Assembly: GCF_900176645.1 (NCBI RefSeq)
Contig: NZ_FXAN01000126.1
Coordinates: forward strand, 62,001 to 126,000
Direction of reading: 5' to 3'
DNA from: Burkholderia singularis
Lineage (GTDB): Bacteria > Pseudomonadota > Gammaproteobacteria > Burkholderiales > Burkholderiaceae
Length of the DNA: 64,000 nt
The translations under genes and the position numbers were made by a program. The notes beneath the pieces were generated by a model. That model saw nothing but the letters and a program-made list of their open reading frames with translations, ran no database searches and was not told the DNA's origin. Positions 34,765-43,400 of this stretch are shown one piece after another; positions within the stretch are counted from its first letter, which is position 1, and each line of letters begins with the position of its first letter.

Positions 34765-36612
34765 TTACGCGACGCGTTCGCCGTCCGCCGAAGGCGCGTT
34801 GCCGCTCTCGGCGGCGGGCGCATGCCGCCCATGCTGCTTGGCGAGCAGATCGCGATAGAGGCCTGGGCGGTTGCGCAGCACGTCGGGGCTGCCGTCGTCG
34901 ATCACCTTGCCCGAACTCATCACGATGATCCGGTCGAAGTTGCGCAGCGTCGACAACCGGTGCGCGATCGCGATGACCGTGCGGCCCGTCATCAGCCGGT
35001 CGAGCGCCGCCTGGATCGCCTCTTCGGACGCGCTGTCGAGCGCCGAGGTCGCCTCGTCGAGCAACAGGATCGGCGCGTCCTTCAAGATCGCGCGCGCGAT
35101 CGCGATCCGCTGCCGCTGGCCGCCGGAGAGTTTCACGCCGCGATCGCCGACGATCGTCTCGAAGCCTTCCGGCAGCGCCTCGATGAACTCGGTGCAGCGC
35201 GCGTCGCGCGCGGCGGCCAGCACTTCCTCGTGCGTCGCGTCGGGACGGCCGTATGCGATGTTGTCGTAAATCGAGCGGTGGAACAGCGAGATGTCCTGCG
35301 GCACGAGCGCGATCGACTGACGCAGGCTGTCCTGCGTGATCGACGCGAGATCCTGGCCGTCGACCTTGATCGTTCCTTTCTGTACGTCGTAAAAGCGTTG
35401 CAGCAGCGCGAGCACGGTGGATTTGCCCGCGCCCGATTTGCCGATCAGGCCGACGCGCTGGCCTGCCGCGATGTGCAGGTCGAAGTGGTCGAGAATCGGC
35501 CGGCGGTGCGGGTACGCGAACGTCACGCGCTCGAAGTCGACGCGCCCGCCCTTCGGCGCGAGCGCGACCGCGTCGGAACGGTCGGGCATGCCGTGCGGCT
35601 CGAGCAGGGTCTGCACCGCTTCGGCCAGGCGTGCGACATGCTGCGTGACGTCGACGAGCGCGACGGCGAGATCGCGCGTGCCGTGCAGGATCGTAAAGCC
35701 GAGCGAGCTGACGAGCACGATGTCGCCGGACGTCGCGCGCCCCTGGTTCCACAGCCACAGCGCCCAGCCGAGCAGGCCCGCCGACAGCATCGCGGTGATC
35801 ACCGCATGCAGGAGCCGCAGCTTCTCGAGATAGAGCAGGCTTTGCTGGCGCGCATCCATTTCGGCCTTGACGGTGGCGGCAAAGCGCTTTTGCTCGCGCA
35901 GCGTCATGCCGAACGCGCGCACGAGCCCCATGTTGCCGATCACGTCGACGAGTTCGCCGTCGACGGCCGCCGCCTTCGACGCGAACCGGTGATGGCGCAC
36001 CGAGCCGCGCTTGGCGAGCCTGAACAGCACGACGGCGAGCACGGCCGAGCACGACAGCAGGCCGAGCGCCATCTGCGGATTGACGACGATGATCATCAGG
36101 ATCGCGCCGAGCACGGCGATGCACGGCGGCAGCACGTTCCACGCCATCGTGTTCTCGGCCGTATAGATCGCGTTCGACGTTGCGGTGATCCGGCTCGCGA
36201 GCGTGCCGGGCTGCTTCTCCGCGTAATAAGTCTGCGAGTGGCCGCTCAGATATTGAAACAGGTCGCGGCGCAGATCGCCGGTGACCGCGACGAACGTGTG
36301 CGCGGCCACCCAGCCGCCGACGCGCCACATCAGGTTATCCGCAGCGATCAGGCCGACGAGGAGCGCGAACGCGCTCCATAGCGGGCCCGGATGATTGCGC
36401 CCGGCCGCGAGCACGTCGATCAGGTGCTTGATCGCGTACTGCGAGCCGAGCGCGCAGCCGACCGCCGTGAGCACGCTCGCGAGTACGACGATATGCGCGA
36501 CCGGATGCATCCGGATGTAGCGCATCAGGAACGCAAGCGGGCGCTGCGCGTAGCTCGCGAGCTTCGCGTTGTGGGCATTGCGTTGAGCGGGAGTGAGAGC
36601 TTCCAAAATCAA
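34765..36612 (-). CDS. ABC transporter, fused membrane and ATP-binding domains
   Basis: The product (about 615 residues) is an exporter-type half transporter. It has six membrane segments in residues ~30-310 and then an ATPase domain with Walker A (GKSGAGKST), signature LSGGQRQRIAIARAIL, Walker B ILLLDEATSALD and the switch His in AIAHRLSTL. It resembles lipid or multidrug exporters of the MsbA type; the cargo is unknown. The frame is open to 36822, but no ATG with a good ribosome site is present near the domain start; TTG 36612 (LILEALTPAQRN) is my best guess, and the N-terminus is uncertain. It faces the glycosyltransferase gene across a 458-base divergent region. Confidence 0.85.
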   Translation of the reverse strand: MILEALTPAQRNAHNAKLASYAQRPLAFLMRYIRMHPVAHIVVLASVLTAVGCALGSQYAIKHLIDVLAAGRNHPGPLWSAFALLVGLIAADNLMWRVGGWVAAHTFVAVTGDLRRDLFQYLSGHSQTYYAEKQPGTLASRITATSNAIYTAENTMAWNVLPPCIAVLGAILMIIVVNPQMALGLLSCSAVLAVVLFRLAKRGSVRHHRFASKAAAVDGELVDVIGNMGLVRAFGMTLREQKRFAATVKAEMDARQQSLLYLEKLRLLHAVITAMLSAGLLGWALWLWNQGRATSGDIVLVSSLGFTILHGTRDLAVALVDVTQHVARLAEAVQTLLEPHGMPDRSDAVALAPKGGRVDFERVTFAYPHRRPILDHFDLHIAAGQRVGLIGKSGAGKSTVLALLQRFYDVQKGTIKVDGQDLASITQDSLRQSIALVPQDISLFHRSIYDNIAYGRPDATHEEVLAAARDARCTEFIEALPEGFETIVGDRGVKLSGGQRQRIAIARAILKDAPILLLDEATSALDSASEEAIQAALDRLMTGRTVIAIAHRLSTLRNFDRIIVMSSGKVIDDGSPDVLRNRPGLYRDLLAKQHGRHAPAAESGNAPSADGERVA

Positions 36613-37070
36613 TGCGTGTGGAGAAACGAGGGTTGAGTGTCGCGTGTTGGCCGCCGTGCCGCAAATGGTTCGGAATCTGTCCAAAAAGCGGGCATGAACG
36701 AGCGGGCGAAAGTCGGCATTGTAAACAAGCCGGCGGATGCGTTGCGCCTGGCCGGTGGCACGCGTGGGGATGCAATGCGTTTTAGGATAAAATCTCCGGT
36801 TTGGCAGCGGAACCGGACACAATTACTCTAAAGTGGTCTGCTGGTTTGAAGATCGACAAAATGTTGCATCTTTGTAACAACGTAAAGAGTTTGAAATGCC
36901 GCGCGTCGGCCCGCGCGCGATCACCGATAATCCCATCCGGGTTTGCCCTTATCCGGCACTGTTTTACGGAAATCTGTCAACGGATTGACCGCTGAACCGT
37001 TATACGCGCGGTGTAATCGATCCGCGGCAGCTTTGCTCTGTTTTCTTGCCGATTTTTTTAGGAGGTACGC
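36613..37070. other. 458-base divergent region between the ABC exporter and a glycosyltransferase
   Basis: No gene is supported. The middle (36780-37060) has clearly lower GC than the genes and is probably the promoter region for both sides. TAAAAT near 36788 is a -10 candidate. An excellent ribosome site (AGGAGG) ends the region, just before the glycosyltransferase start. Confidence 0.5.
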
Positions 37071-38135
37071 ATGCGAATCGCTCAAATCGCTCCGTTGCAC
37101 GAAGCGGTTCCCCCGAAACTGTACGGCGGTACCGAACGGGTGGTGTCCTATCTGACCGAAGCGCTCGTCGAGATGGGGCATGACGTCACGCTGTTCGCGA
37201 GCGGCGATTCGCAGACCTCCGCGAAGCTCGAGGCGGTGTGGCCGCAGGCGCTGCGCCTCGATCCGACGATTCGCGACGTGATGGCGCCGCACATGCTGCT
37301 GCTCGAGCAAGTGCGCCGCCGCGCGGACGAATTCGACGTGCTGCACTTCCATATCGACTATTACCCGTTCTCGCTGTTCTCGCGCCAGCCGGTGCCGCAT
37401 CTGACGACGCTGCACGGCCGCCTGGATCTGCCGGAGCTGCAGCCGATCTTCAACACGTTCGACAACGTGCCGGTGGTGTCGATCTCCGACAACCAGCGCA
37501 TGCCGCTGCAACAGGCGAACTGGCTGTCGACCGTCCATCACGGCCTGCCCGAGAACCTGCTGAAGCCGCTGCCCGGCGTGAAGCCGAGCTACCTCGCGTT
37601 CCTCGGCCGCATCTCGCCGGAAAAACGCGTCGATACGGCGATCCGGATCGCCGAGCAGGTAGGCATGCCGATCAAGATCGCGGCGAAGCTCGACAAGGCG
37701 GACCGTGCGTACTACGAAGAGAAGATCAAGCCGCTGTTCTCGCTGCCGCACGTCGAGTATATCGGCGAGATCAGCGAGGCCGAGAAGGCCGAATTCCTCG
37801 GCAATGCGCATGCGCTGCTGTTTCCGATCGATTGGCCGGAGCCGTTCGGTCTCGTGATGATCGAGGCGATGGCGTGCGGCACGCCCGTGATCGCGTTCAA
37901 GCGCGGCTCGGTGCCCGAGGTGATCGAAAACGGTGTATCCGGCTTTGTCGTCGAGGACGAGCTGTCGGCGGTCGCCGCGGTCAAGCGCCTGTCGACGCTG
38001 CCGCGCGAGCGCGTGCGCGCGGCGTTCGACGCGCGCTTCACGTCGAAGGTGATGGCGCGTAATTATGTGAAGGGTTACGAAGAGCTGCTGCGCCAGAAAC
38101 GCCGCACGGTGCTGCGCGAAGTCAGCGCAGGCTGA
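37071..38135 (+). CDS. GT4-family glycosyltransferase
   Basis: The 354-residue product is a GT-B fold retaining glycosyltransferase: MRIAQIAPLHEAVPPKLYGGTERVVSYLTEAL at the start, DVLHFHIDYYPF, the phosphate-binding YLAFLGRISPEKRVD, and the E-x7-E-type motif WPEPFGLVMIEAMACGTPVIAFKRGSVPEVI near residue 265. Acceptor and donor are unknown. It stands alone with an ideal ribosome site (TTAGGAGGTACGC before ATG 37071) and a strong terminator 52 bases after its stop, so it is a single-gene unit. No polysaccharide operon is nearby. Confidence 0.92.
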   Translation: MRIAQIAPLHEAVPPKLYGGTERVVSYLTEALVEMGHDVTLFASGDSQTSAKLEAVWPQALRLDPTIRDVMAPHMLLLEQVRRRADEFDVLHFHIDYYPFSLFSRQPVPHLTTLHGRLDLPELQPIFNTFDNVPVVSISDNQRMPLQQANWLSTVHHGLPENLLKPLPGVKPSYLAFLGRISPEKRVDTAIRIAEQVGMPIKIAAKLDKADRAYYEEKIKPLFSLPHVEYIGEISEAEKAEFLGNAHALLFPIDWPEPFGLVMIEAMACGTPVIAFKRGSVPEVIENGVSGFVVEDELSAVAAVKRLSTLPRERVRAAFDARFTSKVMARNYVKGYEELLRQKRRTVLREVSAG

Positions 38136-38187
38136 CGCGCGCGTCGTCGCGCGGCGCTTGCATGCGCCGCGGCGCCGTACATCGATG

Positions 38188-38220
38188 GATGCCCCGCCGG
38201 GCTTGGTCCGGCGGGGCATC
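38188..38220 (+). terminator. Strong hairpin after the glycosyltransferase gene
   Basis: GATGCCCCGCCGG (38188-38200) pairs perfectly with CCGGCGGGGCATC (38208-38220) around a 7-base loop, giving a 13-bp stem. The tail is GTGCATTTCG rather than a pure T-run, so it may act as a transcript-end stabiliser as much as a terminator. Confidence 0.65.
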
Positions 38221-38489
38221 GTGCATTTCGGCGGGCGGTTTTTCCGCCATTCGGCGCGCCGACGGGCATCCCAGATGCTATGGCGCATCCCGAGGCGGCG
38301 CGGCGCCGGCCTCGCGCGCGAGGCCAGCGGTGCCGATTGCGCGCCGCCGTGGCGGCCCGCGTCGCCGGGCCGCCGGCATTGGCACGCGTTGCCGCCGATC
38401 TGTTGTATCCGCGCCGCGCCGCCACGGCGGGAATCGCCGCAAACCGGCGATTTGCCGCCTGCCGGCGTCAGCCTGACAAGCAATGTCCC

Positions 38490-38495
38490 TATAAT
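38490..38495 (+). promoter_or_regulatory. Perfect -10 element before the 38546 gene
   Basis: TATAAT lies 51 bases before the TTG start. A CTGACA lies upstream but only 11 bases away, too close for a normal -35. Confidence 0.5.
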
Positions 38496-38545
38496 GGCCG
38501 TGCCGTAAAATCCCGCCCCGGCAGGGCCGTCATGAGGAGAAAGTT

Positions 38546-39649
38546 TTGGCGAGAACGAAAACCACGCGCGCGACACCGGCTCCCGGCTCGGGGACCATTT
38601 TCGCGTTGCGAGCCATCGGTCTCGTGTTCCTCGCCCGGTGGCTCTTCTCGATGTCGCTGATGGGATACCGCGCATCGCTGTCGGCGATGGCGTCGTCGCC
38701 GTGGGCGTGCATCAACGTCGTCCTGATTTTCCTGCTGCTCGTTCTTCCCGGCGCGCAAGCGCGCGCCGAGCGTCCGTACCATCCGCTGCCGCAGTGGCTG
38801 CGCCAGGCGCTGCGCCTGTTCGCGCTGCTCGGCTTCGTGTTCGCCGCGTGGTCGGTGGGCGTGTTCGCGTGGGCGGCCGGCTGGCGGCGCGCGCTGCATG
38901 CGCTGGCTGTCAGCAACGGCTGGCTGCTCGCCGCGCCGGCGCTCTATGCGGCCGTCATCTGGATGTGCCGGCCGCGTGCGCTGTGGCGCACGAATGTCGC
39001 CGCGCGCCGGTTTGCGATCGGCCGCTATGCGATCGCGCTCGATGGGGTGACGCGCACCGTCGTCGTCTGGATGGAAAGCCGCAAGGTCGGCCAGTACGAC
39101 GCACGCGAGCTGTCGGTTCGCTGGCCGGAGGCGGCCGGCGCCGCCGGGCGGCGGGGCGGCGCCCAAGGAATGTCGTCGCCCGCTGCGGGGGCGATGCCGG
39201 TTGCGACGGCGGAATCGGTTTTGATCGAGCGCGCGGCGCCAGGCGATGCGGGGGCTTCGCAACAGGGTGCGGCGTCGGACGGCGCATCGGGATTGGCCGG
39301 CACGCAGGCTTCGAGCGATGCGCGGCCTTCGGTTGAGACGCCGGTTTCCGGTGCGGCGCCGATCGCGGCCGCCGCGCCGAGCGATACGCCCGCGCCAAAC
39401 GAAGCGCCGCCTCCGGCCAGCGCGCCGCGGCCCGTTTCGCCGGAACCAGCGCCGGCCCCGGCTGCGTCGGCTGTGTCGGCCGCGAGGCCGGCCAGACGCG
39501 GATTCGCGCGGCCGAAGATCGAACTCGTTTGGGATTCGCCGGCCGCGGTCGGCCACAATCGCCAGCTCGTGCTGCGCACGCCGCTCGCGACCGAAGGCGA
39601 TCGTATCGCGGCGCGCGCGCTCGACGCGTCGCTCAAGCAGATCGCGTAA
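38546..39649 (+). CDS. Uncharacterised membrane protein with Ala/Pro-rich linker
   Basis: I do not recognise this 367-residue protein. It has three or four hydrophobic segments in the first 150 residues (around 20-40, 55-72, 88-112, 122-140) and a short domain from 150-195 (RRFAIGRYAIALDGVTRTVVVWMESRKVGQYDARELSVRW). A low-complexity Ala/Pro/Ser stretch follows from ~196 to 325, then a last piece containing KIELVWDSPAAVGHNRQLVLRTPL. The start is TTG 38546, supported by AGGAG eight bases before it. It is followed after 62 bases by the DUF2214 gene. Codon use is normal, so it is likely real, but its function is unknown. Confidence 0.75.
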   Translation: MARTKTTRATPAPGSGTIFALRAIGLVFLARWLFSMSLMGYRASLSAMASSPWACINVVLIFLLLVLPGAQARAERPYHPLPQWLRQALRLFALLGFVFAAWSVGVFAWAAGWRRALHALAVSNGWLLAAPALYAAVIWMCRPRALWRTNVAARRFAIGRYAIALDGVTRTVVVWMESRKVGQYDARELSVRWPEAAGAAGRRGGAQGMSSPAAGAMPVATAESVLIERAAPGDAGASQQGAASDGASGLAGTQASSDARPSVETPVSGAAPIAAAAPSDTPAPNEAPPPASAPRPVSPEPAPAPAASAVSAARPARRGFARPKIELVWDSPAAVGHNRQLVLRTPLATEGDRIAARALDASLKQIA

Positions 39650-39711
39650 CGTATCGCGCGGCGCGCTCGCCGCCGCTTGCGCGCTGCCCGCTTCCGACAC
39701 CAGGAGGACCG

Positions 39712-40173
39712 ATGCTGACCGTTCGATGGTTGCTGGCTGCCGTGCATCTGATTGCGTTCGGTTTTGCGCTGACGTCGATCGCTGCGCGCAACCGCGCGTT
39801 ACGGCGTGTCGCGGCGTCCGCGCAGCGGGCCGATCTGCCCGGCGTGTTCAGCGCGGACGCGATTTGGGGCATTTGCGCGCTCGTGCTGATCGCGACAGGC
39901 GCCGTCCGCGCGTTCGGCGGCTTCGAGAAGGGTGGCGATTTCTACCTGCACGCGCCGCTCTTTCATCTGAAGATGGGCGCGCTCGCGCTGATTCTCGTGC
40001 TCGAACTCATTCCGATGGTGGGGCTGATCCGTTGGCGTCTGACGTTGCGGCGCGGGTTGATGCCTGATCTGGGCCGCGCGCGCGCCTATGCGCAGATCGG
40101 CCACGTGCAGGCGGTGCTGATGATCGTGATGGTGTTTGCCGCGGCCGGGATGGCGCGCGGTGTTGGATTCTGA
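39712..40173 (+). CDS. DUF2214-family membrane protein
   Basis: The 153-residue product has four hydrophobic segments and the DUF2214 pattern: LLAAVHLIAFGFALTS at the start, then ADAIWGICALVLIATGAVRAFGGFEKG, and FYLHAPLFHLKMGALALILVLELIPM. Family function is not known. A strong GGAGGA ribosome site precedes ATG 39712. It faces the FAD-oxidoreductase gene, with a small tandem repeat (CGATTTGCGATT, 1.9 copies near 40189) between them. Confidence 0.88.
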   Translation: MLTVRWLLAAVHLIAFGFALTSIAARNRALRRVAASAQRADLPGVFSADAIWGICALVLIATGAVRAFGGFEKGGDFYLHAPLFHLKMGALALILVLELIPMVGLIRWRLTLRRGLMPDLGRARAYAQIGHVQAVLMIVMVFAAAGMARGVGF

Positions 40174-40280
40174 CGCTGCGCGCCATCCCGATTTGCGATT
40201 CGATTTGCGATGCGTTGCGGGCGGCGGCGCATATCCACCGCACCGGCGCCTCAGCGCCCCGCGCCCCCGCGCCCCGCGCG

Positions 40281-41453
40281 TCAGACGACGTTGCGCTCGA
40301 CGATCGGCCGCCCCGCGAGTACGCGCTCGAAGCCGAACGGCGACAGGTCGAGCGATACATACCGCCCGTGCAGAATCCATTCCGCGACGCCGCGTCCCGC
40401 CGCCGGCCCCTGCTGCAACCCATGTCCGGAGAAGCCGTTCGCGAAGAGGCAATTGTCGAGGTCCGGATGCGGGCCGATGATCGCGTTTTGATCGAGCACG
40501 TTGTATTCATAGTAGCCGGACCAGCTTCGCACGACCCTGAGCGCCTCGAACTGCGGCACGCGATGCGCGAGGGTCGGCCAGATCAGTTCGTCGAACAGCG
40601 CGTGATCGACGTCTTCGAGCGGCAGATCGTCGAAATCGCGTTCGGCGGGCGGCGCCGCGCCGCAGAGGAACGACGCGCCCTCGGGCCGGAAGTAGACGCC
40701 GCTCGGATCGACGACGAGCGGGCAATGCGGCAGCTCGGCCGGCGAAGTGACGTTGAAGATGCTGCGGCGGCGCGCATGCACCGGCAGGTCGATGCCGACG
40801 AGCGCGGCGAGCGCGCGCGCCCACGGCCCGGCCGCGTTGACCGTCACGTCGCAATCGTAGGCGCGGCCGTCGCCGGTCATCAATTGCCGCACGCGCCGCC
40901 CGTCGATCCGCGCGTGCGTCACGTCCGCGCGCACATATTGCGCGCCGAGCGCCTGCGCCTTCCTGCGCAGTGCCTGCACGAGCCCGTAGCCGTCGAACCA
41001 GCCTTCGCCGCGCTCGCCGAAGCAGCCCGACGCGAGATCGCCGGTATGAAGCCACGGGAACGCGGCGGCCAGCGCGTCGCGCGGCAGGTAGCGGATCTGC
41101 GCGCCGAGCGAGGTCTGCAGCGCGTGGTTGGCGCGTAGCGTCGCATCGCCGTCGGGCGTCGCGACGAACAGATAGCCGCCTTCGCGAAGGTCGACCGACG
41201 GCCGCTCGCCGTCCACTTCGAGCCGTTCGCCGATCGAGCGCAGAAATTCGATGCCGAACAGCGACATCCGCACCGACAGCGGCGTCGAGAACTGCTGCCG
41301 GATCGACGCCGCCGACAACGCGGACGACGCGCGCGCGTAGGTCGGGTCACGCTCGATGACGGTGACGGCGACGCCGGGGTCCATCGCGCGCAGATGGTAG
41401 GCGGTTGCGCTGCCGATCACGCCGCCACCGACGATGACGACTTTCGAATGCAT
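40281..41453 (-). CDS. FAD-dependent amine/amino-acid oxidoreductase (DadA-like fold)
   Basis: The 390-residue product has the FAD-binding Rossmann start SKVVIVGGGVIGSATAYHLRA, a second conserved block AGPWARALAALVG, and the C-terminal motif FANGFSGHGLQQGPAAGRGVAEWI typical of D-amino-acid and glycine/sarcosine oxidase-like enzymes. The substrate cannot be named. The gene follows the periplasmic amino-acid binding protein gene by 60 bases on the same strand, suggesting the binding protein brings in its substrate. ATG 41453 is chosen over a GTG-like upstream frame start at 41489. Confidence 0.9.
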   Translation of the reverse strand: MHSKVVIVGGGVIGSATAYHLRAMDPGVAVTVIERDPTYARASSALSAASIRQQFSTPLSVRMSLFGIEFLRSIGERLEVDGERPSVDLREGGYLFVATPDGDATLRANHALQTSLGAQIRYLPRDALAAAFPWLHTGDLASGCFGERGEGWFDGYGLVQALRRKAQALGAQYVRADVTHARIDGRRVRQLMTGDGRAYDCDVTVNAAGPWARALAALVGIDLPVHARRRSIFNVTSPAELPHCPLVVDPSGVYFRPEGASFLCGAAPPAERDFDDLPLEDVDHALFDELIWPTLAHRVPQFEALRVVRSWSGYYEYNVLDQNAIIGPHPDLDNCLFANGFSGHGLQQGPAAGRGVAEWILHGRYVSLDLSPFGFERVLAGRPIVERNVV

Positions 41454-41513
41454 CGGATCTCCATTAAAAAGAAAACACGAACGGCGCACCGAGACGGGTG
41501 CGTGGCGCGTCTG

Positions 41514-42671
41514 TCAGCCGCCCTTCGTGACGATGGTCTGCCAGACGCCGTTTTTCACGCGGTACAGCGTCGACATGCCGCTTTTCAGCGAGCCGTCGCC
41601 GCTGAATGCGATGCGGCCCGTGATGCCGTCGAAGTCGATCTTGGCGAGCACGGGCCGCCAGCGCGCGGGCTCGGTCGAGCTTGCGGCCTGCATCGCCTTG
41701 ATCGCGGCCCACGCCGCGTCGTAGCCGAATTGCGCATACGATAGTACGTCGACTCCGAAGCGTTGCTTGTAGCGGCGCTCGAAATCCTTGCCTTGTGGCA
41801 GTTGATCGAGCGGCCGGCCGTATTCCCACGCCATCGCGCCTTCCGCCGCGGGGCCGGCGATCTTGATGAATTCGGCATCGCGCACGCCGCCGCCGCCAAC
41901 GAACTGCGCACTCAGCCCCAACTGGCGCATCTGCTTGATGAAGTTCGCGGCAAGCGAATCGAGGCCGCCGAAGAACAGCAGGTCGACGTTCCTGCTCTTC
42001 AGGCTCGTGATCTGTGCGCGGAAATCGACCGCCTGATTGTTCGTGTATTCGCGCGCGACGATCGAGCCGCCGGCGGCTTTCACCGCGCGCTCGAATTCGT
42101 CGGCTTCGCCCTGGCCGAACGCCGTGCGGTCGTCGACGATCGCGATGCGCTTGGCCTTCGTGACCTCGACCGCGTAGCGGCCCGCGTTGCCTGCGTTCTG
42201 GCCGTCGGTCGCGATCACCATGAACACGTTCGCGAGCCCGCGCGACGCGATGACGGGATTGGTCGCGGCCGGATCGATGACGGGAATGCCCGCCTTGTCG
42301 TAAATGACCGACGCCGGGATCGTCGTGCCGGAATTGAAGTGGCCGACCACCGCCGACACTTGTTTGTCGACCAGGCTTTGCGCGGCCTGCACGCCGATGC
42401 GGGGATCGGCCTGATCGTCCTCGACGACGAGCTCGAAGCGCGCGGGCTTGCCGGCGATCTTGATCTGTTGCGCGCGGGCATCGTCGAGCGCGAGCTGCAC
42501 GCCGTTTTGCAGGTCCTTGCCGTAGCCGGCATTGACGCCTGTGAGCGGCGCGGCGAAGCCGATTCGCACCGGCGTTTCGTCGGCGGCGCGCACGGCGGCG
42601 GATGCGCTGAGCATGCCGCAAACGAGCGCGACGCGGCAGGCGGCCCAAGAGGGTGACGAGCGGAGTTTCAT
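41514..42671 (-). CDS. Periplasmic branched-chain-amino-acid-type binding protein
   Basis: The 385-residue product has a signal peptide (MKLRSSPSWAACRVALVCGMLSASAAVRA, probable cleavage after AVRA). The mature part is of the LivJ/LivK periplasmic-binding fold (VRIGFAAPLTGVNAGYGKDLQNGVQLALDDA, VVGHFNSGTTIPAS, IAIVDDRTAFGQG). It binds a small amino acid or related compound for an ABC importer, but no permease or ATPase gene is adjacent. It heads a two-gene unit with the FAD oxidoreductase. The start ATG 42671 fits the signal peptide. Confidence 0.93.
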   Translation of the reverse strand: MKLRSSPSWAACRVALVCGMLSASAAVRAADETPVRIGFAAPLTGVNAGYGKDLQNGVQLALDDARAQQIKIAGKPARFELVVEDDQADPRIGVQAAQSLVDKQVSAVVGHFNSGTTIPASVIYDKAGIPVIDPAATNPVIASRGLANVFMVIATDGQNAGNAGRYAVEVTKAKRIAIVDDRTAFGQGEADEFERAVKAAGGSIVAREYTNNQAVDFRAQITSLKSRNVDLLFFGGLDSLAANFIKQMRQLGLSAQFVGGGGVRDAEFIKIAGPAAEGAMAWEYGRPLDQLPQGKDFERRYKQRFGVDVLSYAQFGYDAAWAAIKAMQAASSTEPARWRPVLAKIDFDGITGRIAFSGDGSLKSGMSTLYRVKNGVWQTIVTKGG

Positions 42672-43400
42672 GTGGCTTCCTTGATGGCGATACATGAACG
42701 GGTAGCGCGGCGTGTACGCGGGCGCGATGCTTGCGGGCCGCCTGCCGTTGACGCGGGCGGCGCTCGCGATCTCTTTATAGGGAGCCAAATTGAGCGAGTC
42801 TTGTCGGTTTGGGATGCGCCGGATGCGGATTTGCGCACAAGGCGGGCTGTGGACGGGAAGCCGCGGCGTGTGGTGAGCGACGGCACGGTCGCGAAGGAAG
42901 GGGGCAGGGGCGGCGCAACTGCGATCGCGTGCGGCGGCGCGGCCTGGGCTGCAACGCGACGGAAGATGTGCCGGCGGCGGCAGCGCAATCGAATGGCGGG
43001 ACTTGGCGAGCGGTCGCGACGACGCCGCGCGACGGCAGCTTGCATCGACTGCGAGCAACGACAACAAGCAACGGCCGCAAGCAATGGCAAGATGCCGGCG
43101 GAGCGATGCGGCAAAACCCGGCCGAGCCGTTCCACGCCGACGGTACGCGCGGGTTGCGCTCCCGAAACGCAATGCGGCGACGCATACGGCAGTGTGCGGC
43201 GCCGCGACTGACCGGACTAGGCCGGGCGGATGGCGGTGGAAGGGCCGGCGCCGCGCTCCCGCGAGCGCGGCGATCGGCTAGCGCGATCTAGGACGAGAAA
43301 TCGCGCGCGCGGATCGGCACACACGCGCCGAGCGCCGGCTCGCCCCCGCGCCCGCGGTGCGAGCCGCGCAAGCCGCCGTCAAGGCATCGCGCGCCGTCGC
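42672..43400. other. 729-base gene-free region upstream of the binding-protein gene
   Basis: The longest gene-free stretch in the window. Open frames are present on both strands, but all have shadow-like Arg-rich composition. The part at 43000-43150 is of lower GC and has short CAA/GCAA-rich runs (around 43040-43090). It is 5' of the binding-protein gene and 3' of the phospholipase gene. I see no RNA gene or mobile-element remnant, though a small RNA cannot be ruled out. Confidence 0.5.

Larger units (their letters stand above)
38136..38545. other. 410-base spacer with terminator and a probable promoter
   Basis: No gene is supported. It contains the terminator at 38188-38220 and a perfect -10 TATAAT at 38490-38495. 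The part between has a GC-rich run with no visible repeat. Confidence 0.5.

Noticed and set aside
34765..36612. ABC exporter as an LPS flippase MsbA
   Set aside because: The domain layout fits MsbA, but no lipid A gene (such as lpxK or waaA) is adjacent, and general half-size exporters look alike; I left it unnamed.
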